Below are positions 5,964 through 11,268 of a stretch of 11,268 nt of DNA, piece by piece. Within the stretch, counting starts at the first letter, position 1. The number at the start of each line of letters is the position of its first letter. The notes under the pieces are model-generated. The model was not told the DNA's origin. It searched no databases and saw only the letters and a program-made list of their open reading frames with translations. This stretch comes from JBKBXU01 sp046313675. GTDB lineage: Bacteria; Bacteroidota; Bacteroidia; Cytophagales; Cytophagaceae. The position numbers were made by a program, and so were the translations under genes. The stretch lies in the NCBI GenBank assembly GCA_046313675.1, contig JBKBXU010000143.1, positions 1 to 11,268 on the forward strand, given 5' to 3'.

Positions 5964-8717
5964 ATGGCGGACGAAGAAAAGGATGATGCATCAGGAAATG
6001 AACTTTCCGGCGATAATGAAGAATTTATCCATGAGGTTGTGCCCGTTTCGGGAATGTATGAAAACTGGTTTCTCGAATATGCTTCTTATGTAATTCTTGA
6101 GAGAGCAGTACCTGCTATTGAAGATGGTCTGAAACCGGTACAGCGAAGGATACTTCACGCTATGTATGAAATGGATGATGGCCGGTATAATAAAGTCGCT
6201 AATATTATTGGCCAGACCATGCAATACCATCCACATGGCGATGCATCCATTGGAGATGCTATGGTTAATATGGGCCAGAAGGATCTCTTGATTGATACGC
6301 AGGGTAACTGGGGAGATGTCAGAACCGGAGATAGCGCTGCAGCCCCCAGATATATTGAAGCCAGACTTTCAAAATTTGCCGGTGATATTCTTTTTAATCC
6401 GGATACCACTAATTGGCAATTGTCTTATGATGGAAGGAAAAGAGAGCCTGTAACCCTGCCTGTTAAATTTCCCTTGCTGCTGGCTCATGGTGTAGAGGGT
6501 ATAGCTGTAGGGCTTGCTACAAAAATCTTACCTCACAATTTCTGTGAACTGGTTCAGGCATCCATAGATATACTGAAAAAGAAACCGGTAAACATGTATC
6601 CTGATTTTCTTACCGGTGGAATGATTGATGTTTCTAATTATAATGAAGGGCAAAAAGGAGGGAAGATTCGTGTTAGAGCAAAGATTGAAGAGTTTGATAA
6701 AAAAACACTAATAATCAAAGATATACCATTTGGAACTACTACTACAGGTTTGATCGAATCCATCGTTAAGGCCAACGACAACGGTAAGATTAAAATCAAA
6801 AAAGTAATAGATAATACGGCCAAGGATGTTGAAATTCAGGTACAGCTTGCTCCCGGAATTTCACCCGATATTACCATTGACGCTCTGTATGCCTTTACCG
6901 ATTGTGAAGTATCTATTTCACCCAATGCATGCGTAATTATCAATGACAAGCCTCATTTTATCAGTGTTAATGAGATCTTAAAGATTTGTACGGATCAAAC
7001 CATTGAACTTCTCCGGAGAGAGTTGGAGATCAAAAAGGCGGCATTGATGGAGAAGCTGCTGTTTTCTTCTTTGGAAAAGATTTTTATTGAGAATAGAATA
7101 TACAGAGACATTGAAGAATGTGAGACCTGGGAAGATGTTTTGATTACCATTGATAAAGGTTTGGATCCATACAAGAGTCAGTTTTATCGTGAAATTGTTC
7201 AGGACGACATAATAAAACTGACTGAAATCAAGATTAAACGTATTTCAAAATTTGATGCCTTTAAAGCAGATGAATTGATGCGCAAGTTGGAAGAGGAGCT
7301 TAAAGAAGTAAATTATAACCTGGAGCATATCATTGAGTTTTCTATAAAGTATTTCCAGGACTTACTTAAAAAGTATGGTGAAGGACGTGAGAGGAAAACT
7401 GAAATACGAACATTCGATGTTATTTCTGCCAGTGTAGTGGCTGTTGCAAATCAAAAATTATACGTAAACCGTGAAGAAGGTTTTATCGGCTATAATTTAA
7501 AGAAGGATGAGTACGTGTGTGACTGCTCAGACCTTGATGATATTATTGTTTTTCGTAAAGATGGTGTGTGTGTGGTTAAAAAGGTTGGTGAAAAGGTCTT
7601 TGTTGGAAAAAATATCATCTATGCCGGTGTATTTAAAAAGAATGATGACCGGATGGTATATAATCTTATATACCTGGACGGTGGAAGTGGCTTCTCTATG
7701 GTTAAGCGTTTTCAGGTTGGAGGAATTACCCGTGACAAAGAGTACGACCTGACCAAGGGAAGTAAAGGGTCAAAGGTTTTGTATTTTACGGCCAATCCAA
7801 ATGGGGAAGCAGAGATTGTTAATGTTACCTTAACACCAGCCAGTAAAGCAAGGATCAAAGTATTTGATTTCGACTTTTCAGGAGTAGCTATTAAGGGCAG
7901 AGGTTCTCAAGGTAATATTTTTACCAAATACGCTGTCAAAAAGATACAGTTTAAGTCAGGTGGGGCATCGACGCTGGGCGGTGTGGATATTTGGTATGAT
8001 GATGTAGTAGGCAGGCTTAATTATGACAGTAGGGGGCAGTATGTTGGTAATTTTGAGGGGGATGATAAAATCCTTGTTATATATAAAGAAGGATCTTATG
8101 AGCTTACCACTTTTGACCTAACAAACCGATATGATGCACCTACTATTGAAATTTTAACAAAGGCAACGACTGACCTTGTTTTATCTGCTATCTATCAGGA
8201 TGGTGAATCCGGTAATTATTATGTAAAACGGTTTAAAATCGAGACTGCTTCCCTTGAGAAAAAATTCAATTTTATATCTGAGTCTAAAGGGACGAAACTA
8301 CTTTTTGCAAGTGTTCTTCCAAAGCCCAAAGTTAAGCTTGATTTTGTTAAGGGCAAATACATTACAGAACCTTCCATAGAAGTTCAGATTGATGAGTTTA
8401 TAGATGTAAAAGGTTGGAAAGCCGTTGGAAATAAGCTCACCAATAACAAAATAAAAGCCATTATCCCTCTGGAGATTGAAAAGGAAGAAACTGAGGCTTC
8501 TGAGGAGGCAGCTGATGAGCCGGAGGAAAAAACAGAAGAAATTAAACTTCTTGTAGAGAAGAAGCCGAAAGAAGCTTCATTAGGTGCTGAGGATAAAAAA
8601 CAAGAGAAAGATACAGAGGAAAAGGCGAGTGATTCTTATGATGTAGGATCCAGTATTGACTTAGAAATTAAACCTAAGAAGCATACCGGTGATAAAGATC
8701 AGTTGGGACTTTTTTAA
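5964..8717 (+). CDS. parC: DNA topoisomerase IV subunit A
   Basis: This 917-residue protein is the breakage-reunion subunit of a type IIA topoisomerase, which with ParE decatenates and relaxes DNA. The N-terminal winged-helix part shows ASYVILERAVPAIEDGLKPVQRRIL, abbreviated here as AVPAIEDGLKPVQRR, then HPHGDASIGDAM (89-100) and AAPRYIEARLS with catalytic Tyr130 and its partner Arg129. The tower and coiled coil follow, then a C-terminal beta-pinwheel. The Gyr-box (QRRGGKG) of GyrA is absent; only a loose KGSKGSK is present, which supports ParC over GyrA. After the pinwheel, residues 837-917 are a Glu/Lys-rich, probably disordered tail ending in QLGLF. The ATG at 5964 is chosen from the promoter position and the acidic MADEEKDD start. 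In the quinolone-binding region the Ser80-equivalent is Ala94, with Ser95 next to it and Asp98 at the acidic position. parE is not in the window. Confidence 0.95.
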   Translation: MADEEKDDASGNELSGDNEEFIHEVVPVSGMYENWFLEYASYVILERAVPAIEDGLKPVQRRILHAMYEMDDGRYNKVANIIGQTMQYHPHGDASIGDAMVNMGQKDLLIDTQGNWGDVRTGDSAAAPRYIEARLSKFAGDILFNPDTTNWQLSYDGRKREPVTLPVKFPLLLAHGVEGIAVGLATKILPHNFCELVQASIDILKKKPVNMYPDFLTGGMIDVSNYNEGQKGGKIRVRAKIEEFDKKTLIIKDIPFGTTTTGLIESIVKANDNGKIKIKKVIDNTAKDVEIQVQLAPGISPDITIDALYAFTDCEVSISPNACVIINDKPHFISVNEILKICTDQTIELLRRELEIKKAALMEKLLFSSLEKIFIENRIYRDIEECETWEDVLITIDKGLDPYKSQFYREIVQDDIIKLTEIKIKRISKFDAFKADELMRKLEEELKEVNYNLEHIIEFSIKYFQDLLKKYGEGRERKTEIRTFDVISASVVAVANQKLYVNREEGFIGYNLKKDEYVCDCSDLDDIIVFRKDGVCVVKKVGEKVFVGKNIIYAGVFKKNDDRMVYNLIYLDGGSGFSMVKRFQVGGITRDKEYDLTKGSKGSKVLYFTANPNGEAEIVNVTLTPASKARIKVFDFDFSGVAIKGRGSQGNIFTKYAVKKIQFKSGGASTLGGVDIWYDDVVGRLNYDSRGQYVGNFEGDDKILVIYKEGSYELTTFDLTNRYDAPTIEILTKATTDLVLSAIYQDGESGNYYVKRFKIETASLEKKFNFISESKGTKLLFASVLPKPKVKLDFVKGKYITEPSIEVQIDEFIDVKGWKAVGNKLTNNKIKAIIPLEIEKEETEASEEAADEPEEKTEEIKLLVEKKPKEASLGAEDKKQEKDTEEKASDSYDVGSSIDLEIKPKKHTGDKDQLGLF

Positions 8718-8782
8718 AGTATGTAATTTTATGACATATAAATTATGTTCTTTTACGTTATAGCAGGTAGAGGTATATTTGT

Positions 8783-9436
8783 TTGAAAAGATATTTTAAA
8801 ATAGCGATCTGGGTTTTTTTATCCATAGTAGGTATCTTCTTTGTAACGACATTTTCTATCAACTTATGGATGATAGGGAAAACGGAAAAAAGAATATATT
8901 CTGATATAGATGCTATTCCCGCCAATGATGTCGCTTTAGTATTAGGAACCAGCAAGTTCAATCGAAATGGGAGTGCAAATCTTTTTTTTAAGCATCGAAT
9001 AGAGGCTACCGCCCAATTGTACCATCATGGTAAAGTAAAACATATTATTGTGAGTGGTGATAATTCATTGTCGTATTACAATGAGCCACAGGACATGAAA
9101 AATGCTCTTTTGCAACAGGGTATTCCGGCTGAGGCAATTACGCTTGATTATGCTGGTTTCAGAACCTTTGACTCAATTGTCCGGAGTAAAAAGATTTTCG
9201 GCAGATCTAAATTGACTATTGTAACACAAAGCTTTCATTGTAATAGAGCCTTGTTTATCAGTGATTTCTATGGTATGGATGCTATTGCATTTTCTACAAG
9301 ACCCGTTCCAGGTAACTTTACCAATGTTTTAAAACTACGAGAGTATCTGGCAAGATGCAGAGCAGCAGGTGACCTGTTTCTGTTTGAAAAGCAACCTAAA
9401 TTTCTGGGCGAACAGGTTGAGATAAAAGTTGATTGA
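8783..9436 (+). CDS. SanA-like DUF218 membrane protein
   Basis: This 217-residue protein belongs to the SanA/YdcF DUF218 family. An N-terminal anchor helix (about 5-28) is followed by the family core outside the membrane: ALVLGTSKF (51-59), FFKHRIEATAQLY (68-80), HIIVSGDN (87-94), DYAGFRTFDSIVRSK (122-136) and IVTQSFHCNRALFIS (146-160). E. coli SanA, of similar length, affects envelope permeability to vancomycin at high temperature; the biochemical activity of the family is not settled. The start is TTG at 8783, the only start in the frame after the TAG at 8768 that keeps the anchor helix; AGAGG at 8769-8773 may serve as a weak ribosome site. It follows parC by 65 bases with no terminator between them, so read-through from parC is possible. 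Its stop codon directly abuts that of the convergent sensor gene. Confidence 0.88.
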   Translation: MKRYFKIAIWVFLSIVGIFFVTTFSINLWMIGKTEKRIYSDIDAIPANDVALVLGTSKFNRNGSANLFFKHRIEATAQLYHHGKVKHIIVSGDNSLSYYNEPQDMKNALLQQGIPAEAITLDYAGFRTFDSIVRSKKIFGRSKLTIVTQSFHCNRALFISDFYGMDAIAFSTRPVPGNFTNVLKLREYLARCRAAGDLFLFEKQPKFLGEQVEIKVD

Positions 9437-9780
9437 TTAGTTAAGAAGGCTTGCTTCTTCACTTTCCTGAAGAAGGTCATTGATCTCAAAAATAACCGTA
9501 TCAAGCTCCTTAGAGGATTCTTCAAGTTTCTGTAAATATAAACTCCGCTCTTCTTCTGTTTCTGAAGATTTGATCAGGTCTACCAAACCCATAATTCGAG
9601 CTAATGGACCTCGAACTTTATGAGAATTGAAATAAGCAAAATCTACAAGTCTTTGATTTTGGCCTTCTATTGTCTGAGTCCTTTCAGCAACCAGTTGATT
9701 TAATTGTTTATTAATGTCTAAAATTTCCCTGCTTTTAATAACTAATTCCTTATTCTTTACTTTTATTTCCTTATTCTTTA
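9437..9780 (-). pseudogene. Sensor protein with C-terminal HisKA domain, 5' part cut off by an IS
   Basis: A reading frame not bounded by a start codon covers about 114 codons up to the insertion sequence. It encodes a Lys/Glu coiled-coil linker (KNKEIKVKNKE, then EILDINKQLNQLVAERTQ) and a HisKA dimerisation domain: RLVDFAYFNSHKVRGPLARIMGL with the phospho-acceptor His codon at 9620-9622, then a second helix ending in VIFEINDLLQ. The stop TAA at 9439-9437 comes only about 60 residues after the His, where a HATPase domain would normally begin. The next gene starts its stop codon at 9436, so there is no room for a lost ATPase. In the intact gene, the sensor part should lie beyond the insertion sequence, past 11268. 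Frame read-through into the insertion sequence meets TAG at 9811-9809 with no start codon, so this copy is broken. The family is common in Bacteroidota; its signal is unknown. Confidence 0.72.
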
Positions 9781-9794
9781 TTACTGGCGTCCGG
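9781..9794. repeat. Left terminal inverted repeat of the IS
   Basis: TTACTGGCGTCCGG here is the exact reverse complement of the bases at 11252-11265. Similarity stops immediately inward (CCAATT versus TTAAAA). The match extends one base outward to A/T, which may be chance or the edge of the target duplication. Confidence 0.85.
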
Positions 9795-9866
9795 CCAATT
9801 AATTTTTTCTATAAAAACTCAGCCATAAACTTGCTTTTTATTGTTCAAGAGCAATTTTCCTATTCT

Positions 9867-11165
9867 CTATGCAGAGTTTTCAAAAACACCCCCTTGGTCA
9901 GGATCAAACAAATTAAATTGTGTTTTTCCTAGCTCTTTCTCTTTTTCCTTCAACCATTCGGCAAAGGGATTTATTAGGAATTTTACCAAACTCACATAAG
10001 AACATAAATTTTTGGCCGCTATTTTTACCATGGTAGCAAAGTCTTCCGCCTCCTTTATCTGTCTGTGAATAACTTCAAACAGTAGGTTTAAGATCAATGC
10101 CACCCATATTTGTATTTTGATTCCATTCTCGCTGTCCGATAAAAAGTAAGTCAATTCAAAATTTTGCTTTAGCTGTTTGAACAGAATTTCTATTGACCAC
10201 CTGTTTTGATACAAAAGACATACTGTCATAGCTTTAGCCTCAAACATATTAGTAAGGAAAGACAACTTTTTCCCACTTACCGGATCAATATAGCATATCA
10301 GCCTAGCCTTTACTTGTTTTATTGTCTTGTCGTTCCTGCATTTATAGCTCAGGTCAATTAATTGGTCTGCAATAACCCCATTTTCACTAAAGTGCTCTAC
10401 CTGTAGTTGTTCTATAATTTTAAATCTTGCGTTATCGTTGATCCTGGTGACGTAAAACCGGTTACTTTCATTCCATTGCTGATACCTGGCGTAGTTGTGA
10501 TAACCTTTATCAAACACTCCTATTGACCCTTCTGGCAACTCCATAACCTTCAGGAAGTCCTTATCATTACTTGCTCCTGCGGTAAAATGAATAAAGTGAG
10601 GGACCATATCTGAAAGTCGTGCCTGGGTATGGGCTTTTATGGCTCCTTTTCTTTTTCCATCCACCGGATTTCTGCCTGCTCCTTTCAATACCTCTTTAAA
10701 AAGAGTAATGGTAGTTGAGTCGAAAACCTCCACTTTTTCCGGATCTATCTCTTTATTGATTTCCATTGCTATGCAGCTGTCCGATAAAAAGCTCCTGTAA
10801 TGAGCATATAAGCGGTAGTAGATCGCTCCAAAAACTTCATGACCCCTGTCAGCATTGGCATCTGAAAAAGTGCTGCGCTTGGGTGGGTTTACCAAGCCGC
10901 AATAAGTAAGCTTCGTGCCAAGGAAAAGGATGTTTTTACATATTTCCCTCAGTGTACTGCACTTGGTTAATACACCGAACATCATGCACAACAGGTGATC
11001 TTTAGTTTTAAACCTCTTGGTGTAGTGGTCGGATTTAAATTTCTCTACACTATCCTTTATGATACTTTCTGGTATCAAATGGAACAACTGACTAAGAATA
11101 GGCTGTCCGGTTAAATTATTTTTTGTATTTTTACTCACAGAAATTTTGTTTCGGGAGGAAGGCAA
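9867..11165 (-). CDS. IS4-family DDE transposase
   Basis: The 432-residue protein has an N-terminal region typical of this transposase group (TGQPILSQLF at 19-28, then a helix with a STFSDANADR segment at 98-107) and an RNase-H-like DDE core. The catalytic residues are visible: D149 in EVFDSTT, D219 in GVFDKGYHNY and E326 in the YREK signature, with Y319, R322, E326 and K333 at the correct spacing. It would cut and paste the element by binding its terminal repeats. The longest frame begins with TTG at 11165. A GTG at 11138 (residue 10) gives an N-terminus beginning MSKNTKNNLTGQP, closer to what I recall for relatives, so the true start may be there. The frame is uninterrupted and all catalytic residues are present. 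Confidence 0.93.
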   Translation of the reverse strand: MPSSRNKISVSKNTKNNLTGQPILSQLFHLIPESIIKDSVEKFKSDHYTKRFKTKDHLLCMMFGVLTKCSTLREICKNILFLGTKLTYCGLVNPPKRSTFSDANADRGHEVFGAIYYRLYAHYRSFLSDSCIAMEINKEIDPEKVEVFDSTTITLFKEVLKGAGRNPVDGKRKGAIKAHTQARLSDMVPHFIHFTAGASNDKDFLKVMELPEGSIGVFDKGYHNYARYQQWNESNRFYVTRINDNARFKIIEQLQVEHFSENGVIADQLIDLSYKCRNDKTIKQVKARLICYIDPVSGKKLSFLTNMFEAKAMTVCLLYQNRWSIEILFKQLKQNFELTYFLSDSENGIKIQIWVALILNLLFEVIHRQIKEAEDFATMVKIAAKNLCSYVSLVKFLINPFAEWLKEKEKELGKTQFNLFDPDQGGVFENSA

Positions 11166-11251
11166 GACAGGTCCAATTGTAGAGTCTTCCTCTTTTTTTA
11201 TTTCCGTAAGTATAACTTTTCCAAGAGACTAAACCTAATCCTGTTTTTTAA

Positions 11252-11265
11252 CCGGACGCCAGTAA
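11252..11265. repeat. Right terminal inverted repeat of the IS
   Basis: CCGGACGCCAGTAA pairs as an exact inverted copy of 9781-9794. The 86-base space between it and the transposase start should hold the transposase promoter, but I see no clear TAnnTTTG box there. Only three bases of flanking DNA (TTA) remain in the window. Confidence 0.85.
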
Positions 11266-11268
11266 TTA

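Larger units (their letters stand above)
9781..11265 (-). mobile_element. Complete IS4-family insertion sequence (about 1485 bp)
   Basis: The element is bounded by 14-bp perfect inverted repeats starting TTACTGG and contains one transposase gene that fills most of it. Both ends and the coding frame are intact, so it may be active. It lies inside the HisKA sensor gene. The left flank (9771-9780) reads TTATTCTTTA, and the three bases visible after the right end are TTA, which is compatible with a 10-bp target duplication typical of IS4-family elements, though the window ends before this can be confirmed. Confidence 0.85.

Noticed and set aside
8774..8781. TATATTTG just before the SanA-like gene as a promoter.
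   Set aside because: It matches TAnnTTTG, but transcription would start after the TTG start codon and only a poor TTTT sits at the -33 position. It is probably chance in AT-rich DNA.
9443..9478. AAGAAG/CTTCTT repeats at the convergent gene ends as a terminator.
   Set aside because: The stem is short, lies inside the sensor coding region and has no T run on either side.
1..11268. tRNA, rRNA, CRISPR arrays or prophage attachment sites.
   Set aside because: I saw no cloverleaf-like sequence, no regularly spaced repeats and no integrase gene. The only clear mobile element is the IS4-family insertion.

Overview
The window is AT-rich and reads as a chromosomal segment of a Bacteroidota bacterium, most likely a Cytophagales-type lineage; the finer placement is inference. 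Supporting signs are the Bacteroidota form of topoisomerase IV subunit A, two promoters that match the Bacteroidota pattern (TTTG, an 18-20 base spacer, TAnnTTTG), almost no Shine-Dalgarno sequences, several surface lipoproteins and a Bacteroidota-type HisKA domain.

Layout. Positions 1-930 hold an AbiEii/MenT-type nucleotidyltransferase toxin gene; any partner antitoxin would lie before the window. A short start-less coding-like remnant follows (933-1085). Then come two minus-strand genes: a small hypothetical protein (1101-1367) and a 218-residue protein (1461-2117) that I recognise as a bacterial VLRF1 (Vms1/ANKZF1-like release factor) with its GxxQ motif. A plus-strand Arg/Ser-rich lipoprotein (2335-3066) converges on the ammonium channel gene amt (3097-4533, minus) and shares a bidirectional terminator with it. 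A minus-strand pair (5817 to 4745) encodes a small BamE-like lipoprotein and an outer-membrane-like protein with a very basic tail, coupled by a TTGA stop/start overlap and closed by a symmetric terminator. This pair is divergent from parC (5964-8717), and each direction has its own promoter. A SanA/DUF218 membrane protein (8783-9436) follows parC. Its stop codon abuts the stop of a convergent HisKA-only sensor gene (9437-9780), which has been cut by an intact IS4-family insertion sequence (9781-11265) with 14-bp perfect inverted repeats and a DDE transposase.

How it fits together. This is a housekeeping region (parC, amt, envelope genes) flanked by accessory pieces: a toxin gene at the left edge and an insertion sequence at the right edge. 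No single operon-like novel system spans the window. The most notable items are the VLRF1 ribosome-rescue candidate, a possible sliding-clamp-binding peptide (QLGLF) at the end of an acidic ParC tail, and a sensor protein that ended in a phospho-acceptor helix domain without an ATPase before the insertion sequence broke it.
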